DNA from: Paraflavitalea pollutisoli
Lineage (GTDB): Bacteria; Bacteroidota; Bacteroidia; Chitinophagales; Chitinophagaceae
Reading direction: 5' to 3'
Assembly: GCF_029360705.1 (NCBI RefSeq)
Contig: NZ_JARKMX010000002.1
Span: forward strand, 248,001-312,000
DNA length: 64,000 nucleotides
The notes under the pieces are model-generated. The model saw only the letters and a list, made by a program, of their open reading frames with translations, had not been told where the DNA came from and made no database searches. The position numbers and the translations under genes were made by a program. Shown here one piece after another: positions 9,071-18,917 of this stretch. Position 1 is the stretch's first letter; every line of letters starts with the position of its first letter.

Positions 9071-11851
9071 ATGAGACGACTGCCTTTATTGCTGGCAACG
9101 GGCCTTTTCCTGTTGTTGTGTTGCGGCCGACTCGCTGCCCAACAGCCTGCTCCCAAACCGGTGAACCTGATCTTAAACGATACCACCATCGACGTGATCC
9201 TCCAGGAGTTTGAAAAACAATCCGGATATCATTTCTACTACGATCGGGCGCAGTTCGACAGCCTGCGATTCAGCATTGTGATCAGCAACCAACCGCTGCA
9301 GAAAGCGCTGGAACAAACCTTTGAGAATACGCAGTTCCACTTCACGATCATGGCCGATCGGCAATCTGTTTTTATCACCAAAGGGGTCAGTATCAAGACC
9401 TCGCTACCGGAGAATTTCTTTGCCAAAGCTGCCCGGGATACTACCATCCGTGAGGTGGCAGGTGTACCAGACTTCGGCGATAAGAAAAAAGTACGGGTCG
9501 ATGCCTCTGTCGAAAACCGGCTTTTTGAGATCGGCAATAAGAACAACCCGGCTCCCGGCAACGTGACGCTGGCGGGGGTGGTACGCAATGTAAAAACCGG
9601 CGAACCTGTGGTAGGCGCAACCATTGCCATTCCCAATACATCCATTGCCACCGCTACCGACCAATACGGCTATTACTCGCTGACCATTCCAAAAGGGCGC
9701 TATGTATTCAGCGTGCAGGGTCTTGGCATGAAAGACACCAAACGCCAGGTAGTATTGTATACCGCTGGCAACCTCAACATCGAGATGGACGAGCGGGTCA
9801 CCTCCCTGAAGGAAGTGATCGTATCGGCCGCCAAGGTAGCTAACGTACGTAATGTGCAAATGGGTACCGAGCGCCTGACGATCCGTGCCATCAAGCAAAT
9901 ACCCACCGCTTTCGGTGAGGCCGACATCATCAAGGCTGTGTTGACCTTGCCCGGTGTAAAATCGGTGGGCGAGGCGAGCACGGGCTTCAACGTGCGCGGC
10001 GGCTCTGCCGACCAGAACCTCATCCTGTTCAACGATGCTACGATCTACAATCCTTCGCACTTCTTCGGATTCTTCTCGGCCTTCAACCCCGATATCGTGA
10101 AAGATGTGGAATTGTACAAGAGCAGTATACCTGCCAAATATGGTGGTCGCCTGGCATCCGTGCTGGATATATCGAGTCGTGAAGGGAACAAAAAAGAGTT
10201 CACCGGCAGTGCAGGTATCGGTCTGATCACCAGCCGCTTCAATATTGAAGGTCCGATCCAAAAAGACAAAACATCTTTTATCCTTGGGGCGCGCACTACT
10301 TATGCCGGATGGCTGCTGAACCTGCTGCCCGATGAATACGAGAACAGCAAGGCGTCTTTCTACGACGTGAATCTCAATATCAGCCACCAGTTTGACAATA
10401 AGAAAGATTACCTGTATGCCACGGGGTATATCAGCGGTGACCGCTTCAATCTGAACAACGACACCACCTATGGGTACAACAACGGCAACGTGGTGCTGAA
10501 GTGGAAGCATATCTTCAACAACAAGCTGACCGGTTTCCTGACGGCAGGTTATGACCGGTATGCCTACCATATCCAAAGCGAAAAAAATAAGCTCAACGCC
10601 TATAAACTGGGCTTCGACATCAATCAGCTGAATGCCAAGGCCGACTTTACCTGGTACCTGAGCCCCGAACATACGATCGATTTTGGCGCCAGTACGATCC
10701 GTTACAAGCTCAATCCCGGCAACTACGAGCCACTGGACAAAACATCCATGATCATGCCGGATAAGGTGCCCACCGAGCAGGCGCAGGAAAGCGCCATTTA
10801 TTTGTCGGAACGCTGGAATGTGACACCTGAATTGTCGATCCAGGCAGGTGCCCGTTATTCGTTCTATCAATACCTGGGCCCTGGCAATATCAACCAATAT
10901 GCTCCCGGGATTCCCAAAACCGAAGACAACATCACCGGCGTGGGAACTTATGGCAAAGGCGATGTGATCAAGACCTACCATGGTCCGGAGTGGCGCGTAT
11001 CGGCCCGCTACAGTATTACGCCGACGTTTTCGGTCAAGGCCGGATACAATACGCAGCGTCAATACATCCACATGCTTTCGAATACGACAGCCATATCTCC
11101 TACGGATATCTGGAAGCTGAGTGATCCCAACATCAAACCCCAGTTTGGCGACCAGGTCTCTTTCGGCCTCTATAAGAACCTGCGCTCCAACTCTATTGAA
11201 ACTTCGGTGGAGGTCTATTATAAAAATATCAAGGACTACCTGGATTACAAGAGCGGCGCTAACCTGATCATGAATGATCATATCGAAACGGATGTGATCG
11301 GCACGCGAGGTCGTGCATACGGACTGGAGCTGATGATCAAAAAGCAGAATGGTAAGTTGAACGGGTGGATCAGCTATACCTATTCACGTATTTTATTGAA
11401 GATGGATGATCCCACATCGGGCGAGCAGATCAACCGGGGTGAGGAATATCCGGCCAACTACGACAAGCCGCACGATGTGACCATGGTAAGCAATTACCGG
11501 TTTACGCACCGCTTCAGCATTTCACTGAATGCGACGTACAGTACCGGCCGTCCCGTGACGCTGCCGATTGGACGTTATTACTATGGTGGTTCCTGGAGGG
11601 CATTGTATGCCGACCGTAATGCTTACCGGATCCCTGATTATTTCCGGACCGACTTTGCCATGATCATCGATGGTAACCACAAGGTGCACCAGAAGTTTCA
11701 CAACTCCTGGACCATCGGCCTGTACAATATCACCGGCCGGAAGAACCCGTATTCGGTGTATTTCACGTCGGAGAATGGCCGCGTGAACGGCTACAGGCTG
11801 TCGATCTTCGGCAATATCATTCCCTTTATCAATTACAACATTCGTTTCTAA
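9071..11851 (+). CDS. TonB-dependent receptor with N-terminal STN domain
   Basis: 926 residues with a signal peptide (cleavage near residue 23, LAAQQ). Order of domains: an STN (secretin/TonB short N-terminal) domain around 31-105, a carboxypeptidase-regulatory-like beta-sandwich around 165-240 (TGEPVVGATIAIPNT), a plug around 265-370 (GFNVRGGSADQNLILFNDA) and a 22-strand barrel to the C-terminal Phe. STN domains usually contact an inner-membrane anti-sigma factor, so the receptor may signal as well as import. It is followed after 10 bases by a DUF4249 lipoprotein gene, a frequent Bacteroidota partner. The ligand is unknown, and no sigma/anti-sigma pair is adjacent. Confidence 0.9.
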   Translation: MRRLPLLLATGLFLLLCCGRLAAQQPAPKPVNLILNDTTIDVILQEFEKQSGYHFYYDRAQFDSLRFSIVISNQPLQKALEQTFENTQFHFTIMADRQSVFITKGVSIKTSLPENFFAKAARDTTIREVAGVPDFGDKKKVRVDASVENRLFEIGNKNNPAPGNVTLAGVVRNVKTGEPVVGATIAIPNTSIATATDQYGYYSLTIPKGRYVFSVQGLGMKDTKRQVVLYTAGNLNIEMDERVTSLKEVIVSAAKVANVRNVQMGTERLTIRAIKQIPTAFGEADIIKAVLTLPGVKSVGEASTGFNVRGGSADQNLILFNDATIYNPSHFFGFFSAFNPDIVKDVELYKSSIPAKYGGRLASVLDISSREGNKKEFTGSAGIGLITSRFNIEGPIQKDKTSFILGARTTYAGWLLNLLPDEYENSKASFYDVNLNISHQFDNKKDYLYATGYISGDRFNLNNDTTYGYNNGNVVLKWKHIFNNKLTGFLTAGYDRYAYHIQSEKNKLNAYKLGFDINQLNAKADFTWYLSPEHTIDFGASTIRYKLNPGNYEPLDKTSMIMPDKVPTEQAQESAIYLSERWNVTPELSIQAGARYSFYQYLGPGNINQYAPGIPKTEDNITGVGTYGKGDVIKTYHGPEWRVSARYSITPTFSVKAGYNTQRQYIHMLSNTTAISPTDIWKLSDPNIKPQFGDQVSFGLYKNLRSNSIETSVEVYYKNIKDYLDYKSGANLIMNDHIETDVIGTRGRAYGLELMIKKQNGKLNGWISYTYSRILLKMDDPTSGEQINRGEEYPANYDKPHDVTMVSNYRFTHRFSISLNATYSTGRPVTLPIGRYYYGGSWRALYADRNAYRIPDYFRTDFAMIIDGNHKVHQKFHNSWTIGLYNITGRKNPYSVYFTSENGRVNGYRLSIFGNIIPFINYNIRF

Positions 11852-11861
11852 ATACCGCGTT

Positions 11862-13007
11862 ATGAAAAAGCTTTTGTATGTGTACTTTGTTTTGCTGGCC
11901 TGGTCCTGCAAGCAGCGGTTTGAACCTCCGGTGGCAGCCCCTAAGAACGGCTACCTGGTGATTGACGGTGTCATCAATAGCGGCGTGGGCCCTACCAGTT
12001 TCCGGATATCCCGGGCCATCGGTCTTTCCGATACCAGCCTGGTAAAATATGAACGTAATGCGGTGGTGCGGGTAGAAGGCGAGAACAACAGCAATTACCC
12101 CCTTAGCGAAACCGGGGCAGGTGTGTATTCATCGCCGCAGCTGAACCTCAACAGCAATGTAAAATACCGGTTGTACATCAGGACTACCGAGGGGAAAGAA
12201 TATACTTCCGATTTTGCGACCCCGATCAAAACACCGGCGATCGACAATATTCGCTGGGAGCAGCCCAACGACCTGCAGTTGTTCATCAATACGCATGATC
12301 CACAAAACAATACCCGTTATTACCGATGGGACTGGGAAGAGACCTGGGAATTTCACTCGGCGTATACCACGACGCTTAAGTACGTAAAAAACTCCCGCGG
12401 GGAAGCGACCGGCATCGATTACCTGTATCCTGACCGGAATCATGATACCACCAATTATATCTGCTGGCGGACGGAAGCCTCTACCAACCTGCTGTTCGGA
12501 TCTTCGATTAAATTATCGCAGGACAGCATAGATCTTCCCATTCATAAAGTATTGCAGCGATCGGAGAAGATCACGGTATTGTATAGCTTGCTCGTGAAGC
12601 AGTATGCCGTCAGCAAAAAAGGGTATGAATTCCTGCAACGGATGAAAAAGAATACGGAGCAGACCGGTACCCTGTTCGACGCTCAACCGTCGGAGCTGGT
12701 CGGCAACGTTCACTCCAAGAGCGATCCCAACGAGATCATCATCGGATTTGTGGAAGCGGCGGACAAACAGGAAAAGAGAATATTTATCAGACCGTCTGAG
12801 CTGAAGCAATGGGGCTTCCGCAGCCCTTGCCAGGAGACGACGGTTCAGAACCATCCCGACAGCATTCTGGCGAACAGTTACCTGCAGCCCACGAATGTTG
12901 CCGAGTATACTGGTATGGGGGCTATAAAGTCCTTCTATGCTGCAGACCCGATCTGTGTACTCTGCACCATGCGGGGCGTTCACCTGAAACCTCCTTTCTG
13001 GCCTTAA
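11862..13007 (+). CDS. DUF4249 outer-membrane lipoprotein, receptor partner
   Basis: 381 residues with a lipoprotein signal (MKKLLYVYFVLLAWSC; Cys16 is the likely lipidated residue). The N-terminal part (YLVIDGVINSGVGPTSFRI) and the cysteine-containing C-terminal stretch (PICVLCTMRG) match the DUF4249 family as I know it. It lies directly behind an STN/TonB receptor, a common pairing in Bacteroidota. By analogy with SusD it may be a surface lid or ligand-binding lipoprotein, but no ligand has been shown for the family to my knowledge. Confidence 0.82.
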   Translation: MKKLLYVYFVLLAWSCKQRFEPPVAAPKNGYLVIDGVINSGVGPTSFRISRAIGLSDTSLVKYERNAVVRVEGENNSNYPLSETGAGVYSSPQLNLNSNVKYRLYIRTTEGKEYTSDFATPIKTPAIDNIRWEQPNDLQLFINTHDPQNNTRYYRWDWEETWEFHSAYTTTLKYVKNSRGEATGIDYLYPDRNHDTTNYICWRTEASTNLLFGSSIKLSQDSIDLPIHKVLQRSEKITVLYSLLVKQYAVSKKGYEFLQRMKKNTEQTGTLFDAQPSELVGNVHSKSDPNEIIIGFVEAADKQEKRIFIRPSELKQWGFRSPCQETTVQNHPDSILANSYLQPTNVAEYTGMGAIKSFYAADPICVLCTMRGVHLKPPFWP

Positions 13008-13040
13008 CAACACTAACCTGTACAACTTAAATTCATACTG

Positions 13041-15452
13041 ATGTACCGTGCATCCAACTATATCAACAGACTGGCTTTGCTGGCAATGGCCTGCTGTTGC
13101 TTGCTGAACCCGCTTGCGTTGCGGTCGCAAGACCCTGGCAGTGCCATCCAGGCCAAATTCGACAATTACCGTTCCAAGGCCCTGTCTGAAAAGCTTTTCA
13201 TGCATACGGACAAGACCTTTTACCTCGCCGGTGAAATATTGTGGTTCAAGCTGTATTACGTCAATGGCAACAACAACAAACCCACCAACCTGAGTAAGAT
13301 TGCCTATGTCGAGTTACTGGACAAAGATCATCGCCCGGTGATGCAAGGCAAGGTGGCTTTGACCGAAGGTTATGGCAGCGGCTCTTTTTACCTGCCTTCT
13401 TCCGTCAGCGCCGGTAATTACACGCTGCGCACCTATACCAACTGGATGAAGAACTTCGGCGCCGACGGCTTCTATGAACAACCGGTGACCGTTGTCAATT
13501 CGCTCAAGCCTTTACCGGCACAGGCCGTCGATACGACTACCCGGTACACCGCCCGTTTTTTCCCGGAGGGCGGCAACCTGGTCAAAGGTCTTACCAGCAA
13601 GGTTGCTTTCCAGGTAACCGACCAGTATGGCAAAGGACATGCCTTTACCGGCACGCTCACCAACCAGCGGAATGAAACCATCCTGAGCTTTGCGCCTAGC
13701 CGGTTTGGCATTGGACATTTCAGTTTTGTGCCAGCTGCCGGTGACAGCTACACGGCCAATATTACTACCGATGACGGTAAAACGGTTACCCGCGAATTGC
13801 CTGGCGTTTTTGACCAGGGCTATGTGTTGCGGGTAGAAGATGCGGGCAATGATCAGCTGCAGGTAATTGTACAATCCAATATGCCGGGCGCGGCTTCGGG
13901 CGAGGAAATCTTCCTGTTTGTGCAAGGACATGAAGAGGTCAAGGCGGCCGTTAAGAAAGCCCTGCAGAACGGTGAGGGCCGGTTTACGATCGATAAAAAC
14001 AAACTGAGCGAAGGTGTGTCTCAGCTTACCGTCTTCAACGATCGCCGGCAACCTGTTTGTGAGCGGCTGTACTTTAAACCTGTAAAAGAAAAACTCACGA
14101 TCAATACGGCAGGCAACAAAGGCGAATACAATAGGCGCTCTGCAGTCGACCTGTCGCTGCAGACATACAACTTCGCCTCGGGAAAAACCATCCCTTCCAA
14201 CCTGTCCGTTTCCGTATACCGGATCGATTCCTTACCCGGTCATGAGCAGGATGATATCCTCAGCTATCTCTGGCTCAGCTCGGACCTGAAGGGACAGATC
14301 GAATCGCCCGGATATTATTTCTCGGCGCAAACACCAGAAGTACTGGCAGCCCTCGACAACCTGATGCTGGTACACGGCTGGAGAAGGTTTGACTGGAAAC
14401 AGGTGCTTGGCAACGACGCTCCCGCTTTTCAATTTGCCCCTGAATACGCAGGACACCAGATCGTTGGTAAATTATCGCATGCCAATACCGGTCAGCCTGT
14501 AGCCAATTCGAAAGCCTTTCTTTCGATCGCTGGCACGAAACTGCATTTTTACCCGGTGATGAGTGGAGCCCAGGGGGAAGTACAATTCGACGTACGTAAT
14601 TATTATGGTCCTGGCGAGATCATTGTGCAGGCCGAAGACCAGACCGACAGCAACTTTCATGTAGATATCAAGAATCCGTATTTCGATAAATATTCCGACT
14701 ACCAGCCGGCGCCTTTTTACCTGTCGCCATCCCTACAGGGTGCCCTGACAGAAGGCAGCATCAACATGCAGGTACAAAATGCTTATTACAGCGACCGCCT
14801 GACACAGTTTGGGCTACCCCGCATCGACACGATGCCTTTTTATGGCAACGGTTATCCCAAATACCTGATGGACGACTATGTACGGTTTACCACGACAGAA
14901 GAGATCCTGCGTGAGTATGTGCCGGATGTGGCGGTACGCAAAAGCGGCGGTGAATTCCAGCTTTACATTTTCAATTGGGAGATCGAAAGACATTACCGCG
15001 GCAGCCCACTGGTACTGCTGGATGGTGTACCTGTGAGCATTCAAAAGATCATGACCTATGACCCTATGAAGCTTCGCCAACTTCAGGTAGTCACCGATCG
15101 TTATGTTACCGGTGAGTTTACGTTCGACGGCATCATCAGCTTTTCTACCTACCATGGTGATCTTACCGAATTGAAGCTCGACAATAAAGCGGTTATCATC
15201 GACTATGATGGCTTGCAGTTGCAAAGGGAGTTCTATTCACCCAGCTATGAAACCCCGGAGAAGTCGGCTAGCCGGCTGCCCGATTTCAGGAACCTGCTGT
15301 ACTGGTCGCCAGATGTGGTAACAGATGCCAGCGGCAAAGCAAAATTGCACTTTTTCTCTTCCGACCTGAAAGGTCGTTACGCAGTGGTGCTGCAGGGTAT
15401 GGACAATACCGGCCACGCCGGCAGTACTAGTTTTTCGTTTGAGGTAAAATAA
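13041..15452 (+). CDS. Large exported MG2-like protein with plug-like C-terminal segment
   Basis: 803 residues with a signal peptide (residues 1-30). Residues 45-150 (SEKLFMHTDKTFYLAGEILWFK, then AGNYTLRTYTNWM) resemble the macroglobulin MG2-type beta-sandwich seen in large Bacteroidota envelope proteins. Several more beta-sandwich-like repeats follow. Around residues 650-705 lies PLVLLDGVPVSIQKI...LRQLQVVTDRYVTG...FDGIISFST, which looks like a reduced TonB-receptor plug motif, but no barrel follows. It is the last gene of the receptor operon and ends at a strong terminator. A role as envelope scaffold or partner of the receptor is plausible but unproven. Confidence 0.65.
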   Translation: MYRASNYINRLALLAMACCCLLNPLALRSQDPGSAIQAKFDNYRSKALSEKLFMHTDKTFYLAGEILWFKLYYVNGNNNKPTNLSKIAYVELLDKDHRPVMQGKVALTEGYGSGSFYLPSSVSAGNYTLRTYTNWMKNFGADGFYEQPVTVVNSLKPLPAQAVDTTTRYTARFFPEGGNLVKGLTSKVAFQVTDQYGKGHAFTGTLTNQRNETILSFAPSRFGIGHFSFVPAAGDSYTANITTDDGKTVTRELPGVFDQGYVLRVEDAGNDQLQVIVQSNMPGAASGEEIFLFVQGHEEVKAAVKKALQNGEGRFTIDKNKLSEGVSQLTVFNDRRQPVCERLYFKPVKEKLTINTAGNKGEYNRRSAVDLSLQTYNFASGKTIPSNLSVSVYRIDSLPGHEQDDILSYLWLSSDLKGQIESPGYYFSAQTPEVLAALDNLMLVHGWRRFDWKQVLGNDAPAFQFAPEYAGHQIVGKLSHANTGQPVANSKAFLSIAGTKLHFYPVMSGAQGEVQFDVRNYYGPGEIIVQAEDQTDSNFHVDIKNPYFDKYSDYQPAPFYLSPSLQGALTEGSINMQVQNAYYSDRLTQFGLPRIDTMPFYGNGYPKYLMDDYVRFTTTEEILREYVPDVAVRKSGGEFQLYIFNWEIERHYRGSPLVLLDGVPVSIQKIMTYDPMKLRQLQVVTDRYVTGEFTFDGIISFSTYHGDLTELKLDNKAVIIDYDGLQLQREFYSPSYETPEKSASRLPDFRNLLYWSPDVVTDASGKAKLHFFSSDLKGRYAVVLQGMDNTGHAGSTSFSFEVK

Positions 15453-15476
15453 GCACCGGTTTGCTACCATACAACA

Positions 15477-15508
15477 AAGGGCTCCCATGCAGTGGAGCCC
15501 TTTTTTTA
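15477..15508 (+). terminator. Intrinsic terminator closing the receptor operon
   Basis: The stem AAGGGCTCC / GGAGCCCTT with an 8-base loop is followed by a run of seven T on the plus strand. It lies 24 bases after the stop of the MG2-like gene. No other terminator was seen within the four-gene block. Confidence 0.9.
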
Positions 15509-15714
15509 GCTTACTATACGCCGACTTTACACAAAACGTTGTTGGAAGAACAGCCGCCTTCATTGGATAGCTTCATAGAAAACAGGGAATCCCAGGTGAG
15601 TTTCTTGCCTACATGATCATGTCAAAAAGGAGTCAGGAGAGCAGGATGATTGATTGGTTGGGCTCAGGTCACCTAAAGATAGTACCATTCAAAAGGCATC
15701 CCTACCCATGTTGG

Positions 15715-15747
15715 GGATATAATATACACAACAAGGATATTATATCC
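15715..15747 (-). terminator. AT-rich hairpin directly behind the DUF6265 gene
   Basis: GGATATAATAT and ATATTATATCC form an 11-bp stem with an 11-base loop, immediately after the minus-strand stop codon at 15748. There is no T-run, so termination is only likely. It could also protect the mRNA 3' end. The 15509-15714 stretch beside it holds no gene I can support. Confidence 0.5.
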
Positions 15748-16236
15748 TTATGGTGTCTTCCGCATGAAATGGAAGTCCATCGAACGACCATTTCCCGAAA
15801 TAGTTGCCAGTAATTTTTCGCCGTCTTTCCGGTAGGTGATCATTTTCGGGAAGTCATGTGCCCGGTTTTCAACCGTAAATCCATCCGGTGTGACTGCTGT
15901 GCATTTAAACCAAACCGGCTCTTTGTTTTCAGTCACATCGGCTACATACCACAGACTATCATCTTTAATCACCCATTGCAGTTTTTCGACGAAGACCGTA
16001 TCTTTTTCCTGTAAGGTGACACCCCATCCACGCATCGACTTTTCACCTGTTCGCTCCCAGCGCTCGTGTGCGGTACGTCCAGGCTTCATATCAAGGCGGG
16101 TCCAATAACCCTCCAGCCAGGTGAGCTGCTGCAATTGTTTTTCTGCCGTGAGCTTTTGCGAAGGGGTATCCTGGGCCATTGCCATGCCGATGGCCATTAT
16201 AAAGAGGGCTGCTAAACAATGTTGTTTACTGTTCAT
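15748..16236 (-). CDS. DUF6265 family exported protein
   Basis: 162 residues from ATG 16236, which gives a signal peptide ending MAMAQ; a start 30 bases upstream adds only a short unlikely extension. The mature part contains LTWLEGYWTR, AHERWERTGEKSMRGWG and ENRAHDFPKMITYRKDGEKL, the pattern of DUF6265 proteins (a lipocalin-like beta-barrel of unknown ligand). It is a single gene with its own short leader. The function of the family is not established. Confidence 0.75.
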   Translation of the reverse strand: MNSKQHCLAALFIMAIGMAMAQDTPSQKLTAEKQLQQLTWLEGYWTRLDMKPGRTAHERWERTGEKSMRGWGVTLQEKDTVFVEKLQWVIKDDSLWYVADVTENKEPVWFKCTAVTPDGFTVENRAHDFPKMITYRKDGEKLLATISGNGRSMDFHFMRKTP

Positions 16237-16346
16237 ACAACTGGTTTTGCACAAAAATAGTAGCAATCGTTGGCCTGGTATTGTACGAAACCGACAGCAC
16301 CGGTTAAAGCAGCCTGCTTATAGACGGGAGCGACCGGCGATGGCCA

Positions 16347-17156
16347 TCAGCTCTTTTTCTTCAAGAAAAAGTTAGCCATTGTTTTTTCATCAAACCCATA
16401 GCGGGAAGGATCTTCTCCGGTGAATGCCTGGAAATTGCGGATAAAATGTGCCTGGTCGTAATAGCCTGATTCGTAAGCCAGGCCTGCCCAGCTGGAATCC
16501 CCTTTTTCGATCAGGCGAAATATGGTACTGAATCGTATGATACGTGCAAAGTATTTCGGCGTCAGCCCTACCTGTTTCTTAAACAACCGTTCCAGCTGCC
16601 TTTCGCCCATGCCCAGATTTTCCCTGATATCACTGACGGCTACCATGCCATTGCGTGCGAGGATCATGTCAACGGCGTCATCGACGGGCGATCCTTGTAT
16701 GTGCAGCTGCTGCAGCAGCTGTAGCAATTTATCATTACACTGGTCGATCCAGCGGTCATGGTCGACGGCTTCATCTGTCAACGGGCAAAGTGTTTGTAAG
16801 CCCTGGCCTATTGCCTGCTCCAGGTCTACCACCCGATCGGTGTATTGTTGCATATCCAGCTGGAAGAAGTGATGCAGCATCGTTGGCCTTGTTTTAATTC
16901 CCAACACCCCCGACCGTCCGGTATTCTCCAACAGAAAATGCGTGCTGATCTGACCGGCCAGTAATTGCCGGCTTTGTTGCTCCCAGGTATTTTGCAGACA
17001 AATGCGATAATGGTCGCCGTAATGAAAAATGATCTCCGGGAACCCATCGGGCAAGATCTTTTGCCGGACGGGTTGTGGATCATCGTTTTCGATGACCCAA
17101 TAACACTCGATCCATTTTTCCAGGCCTTTGGCCGGAGCAATCCGTTTGAAGATCAT
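16347..17156 (-). CDS. AraC-family transcriptional regulator with DUF6597-like N-terminus
   Basis: 269 residues. The N-terminal half (KWIECYWVIEND, LPDGFPEIIFHYGD) matches the DUF6597-type ligand domain. The C-terminal half has two helix-turn-helix units (VSDIRENLGMGERQLERLFKK and SWAGLAYESGYYDQAHFIRNF) in the AraC arrangement, with GEDPSRYGF closing the domain. It begins 53 bases after the stop of the histidine kinase on the same strand, so it could be read through from the sensor operon, but it is not a typical response regulator. Ligand and targets are unknown. Confidence 0.82.
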   Translation of the reverse strand: MIFKRIAPAKGLEKWIECYWVIENDDPQPVRQKILPDGFPEIIFHYGDHYRICLQNTWEQQSRQLLAGQISTHFLLENTGRSGVLGIKTRPTMLHHFFQLDMQQYTDRVVDLEQAIGQGLQTLCPLTDEAVDHDRWIDQCNDKLLQLLQQLHIQGSPVDDAVDMILARNGMVAVSDIRENLGMGERQLERLFKKQVGLTPKYFARIIRFSTIFRLIEKGDSSWAGLAYESGYYDQAHFIRNFQAFTGEDPSRYGFDEKTMANFFLKKKS

Positions 17157-17209
17157 GCCCTGAAGTTACCGAAAAGTGCAGACGCTTCGGGAATCTTCGC
17201 CTTACCAGC

Positions 17210-18910
17210 TCATTTAGCTACGAGCAGATCGAAACCAAAGAGGCTGCCTTCACCGATGCGGCTTTTGACCCAAATATTGCCCCCCTGTGCTTCAATAAAT
17301 TCTTTGGAGATGGCCAGGCCAAGGCCGGTACCGCTGCGTTCGTGGGTACCCGGCACTTTGAAGTAACGATCGAACAAGCGGGGCAGGTATTTCTCATCGA
17401 TGCCCCTGCCATGATCGGTTACGGTAAATGCCAATCGGTTGCCCTGTGGCACCACCGCTATATCGATACTGGTGGCGTCTGGAGAATAGCGTATAGCGTT
17501 GGTCAGAAAATTGATCAGTACCCAGGAGGTCTTTTCCGTATCGGCCAATACAGCCGGCAGGTTGGCAGGCAGGTTGGACTGTAAGACGATATTCTTCTGC
17601 ACGGCCTGAAACTGAACGGCCTGTACAGCCTGATCTACGATCGACTGCGGCGCAGCGGGCTGCAGCTTGAGTTGAATGTTCCCTGTCTCTACCTGCGACA
17701 TATTGAGCAATCCGCTGGTGATGTTCAACAGCCGGTCGGCGTCTTCGGAAATTCCTTTCGTCAGCTCCAGCTGTTCTGCATTGAAGGGGCCTATACGGTT
17801 ATCGGTCAGTAGTCGTGCACTCATCTTGATCGACGAGATGGGTGTCTTTAATTCGTGCGATACGGTAGCGATAAAATTGGTCTTGGCTTCATTGAGCTCA
17901 TGAAAAGGGGTAATGTTCCGCAGCACGATCACCTGCCCCGCCATGGCGCCATTGTTTAGCACATCCAGCACATCCTTACTGAAATAGCTTTCCTTTTCGT
18001 CGGCAAAGATCTTCAATTCCTTTTTGCTATTGTCTTCCTGCAGAAGGGTACGCATAAGGTCATTCTTCAAGGCTAGGTCGGGTGCATATTTACCGATCAT
18101 CTCTTTTTCCCGCAGGCCCAGCAGTTTCTCTGCTACGGCATTCAGGAACAGGATATGCCGGTTTTCATCGAGACCGATAATACCATCCCGCATTTGATTG
18201 ATGATGGTCTCTATGCGCTTCTTTTCGAAAGTCAGCTTGGCCAGGTTACTGTTCTCGTATTCATCGAGTTTACTGGCCATGCTGTTGAAAGCATTCGCCA
18301 GCTCGCCAAACTCATCTTCCTGCTTGAGATAAATACGCTTACTGTAATTCTTGTTGGCGATTTCCCGGATACCTTCTGCCAGTTTGGCCACGGGCTCCGC
18401 AATGATGCCGGGGAAGTTATAGATGAAGGTGATGACGATCAGGATCAGGCTGGTAAAGATGACGGTGAGCCACAATTGTGCTTTATCAGCCGTAAGGCCG
18501 GCAATGGCATTTTTCCGGAGGATGGCCTGCTGGTTGATCTCGTTGACCATTCTGATGGTGGTGCGCAGCTGTGCATAATTGGATGAATCGGTAGGCATGG
18601 AACGTAACTCTTTGAAGTCTTTGCGCAGTGTCTCCGTCATTTCCCGCTCTCCCATCTCGGTCACGTTGACTTCCTGGTTGCGCAGGTTGGCTTCGAAGCG
18701 GGTAAAGGCACTGGTGTCACTGGGCAGGTCTTCCAGGGCCTTCAACATGTTGTTGGAATACACCAACGACTCGTAGTTGTTTTTCAATATCTGCTCGGCA
18801 TCGCCGCTGAGGCGGTGCACATAGTATAGACTCAATATCCCAAAGGTGAGAATGACCAGGAAGAGAAATCCGAGACCCAGGGATAGTTTTGTTTTTAAAC
18901 GGACAGCCAT
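17210..18910 (-). CDS. Membrane histidine kinase of the Kdp region (KdpD C-terminal counterpart)
   Basis: 566 residues. Transmembrane segments lie at about 8-31 and 145-166, enclosing a roughly 110-residue periplasmic domain. They are followed by HAMP (167-222), PAS (230-335), HisKA with phospho-His352 in ATVSHELKTP, and a HATPase domain (NFLTNAIRYSP, DHGRGI, GTGLGLAISKEF). It follows the separate KdpD sensor half with only 7 bases between them. In Bacteroidota the KdpD function is often split in this way. Unlike E. coli KdpD it has an extracytoplasmic domain and a PAS domain. The likely partner is the sigma-54-type response regulator at 28757-30106; that pairing is inferred. Confidence 0.85.
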   Translation of the reverse strand: MAVRLKTKLSLGLGFLFLVILTFGILSLYYVHRLSGDAEQILKNNYESLVYSNNMLKALEDLPSDTSAFTRFEANLRNQEVNVTEMGEREMTETLRKDFKELRSMPTDSSNYAQLRTTIRMVNEINQQAILRKNAIAGLTADKAQLWLTVIFTSLILIVITFIYNFPGIIAEPVAKLAEGIREIANKNYSKRIYLKQEDEFGELANAFNSMASKLDEYENSNLAKLTFEKKRIETIINQMRDGIIGLDENRHILFLNAVAEKLLGLREKEMIGKYAPDLALKNDLMRTLLQEDNSKKELKIFADEKESYFSKDVLDVLNNGAMAGQVIVLRNITPFHELNEAKTNFIATVSHELKTPISSIKMSARLLTDNRIGPFNAEQLELTKGISEDADRLLNITSGLLNMSQVETGNIQLKLQPAAPQSIVDQAVQAVQFQAVQKNIVLQSNLPANLPAVLADTEKTSWVLINFLTNAIRYSPDATSIDIAVVPQGNRLAFTVTDHGRGIDEKYLPRLFDRYFKVPGTHERSGTGLGLAISKEFIEAQGGNIWVKSRIGEGSLFGFDLLVAK

Positions 18911-18917
18911 AATTGTA

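Noticed and set aside
9404-11281. 625-codon open frame on the minus strand
   Set aside because: It lies wholly antisense to the STN/TonB receptor, has no motif, signal or ribosome site, and is explained by codon bias of the real gene.
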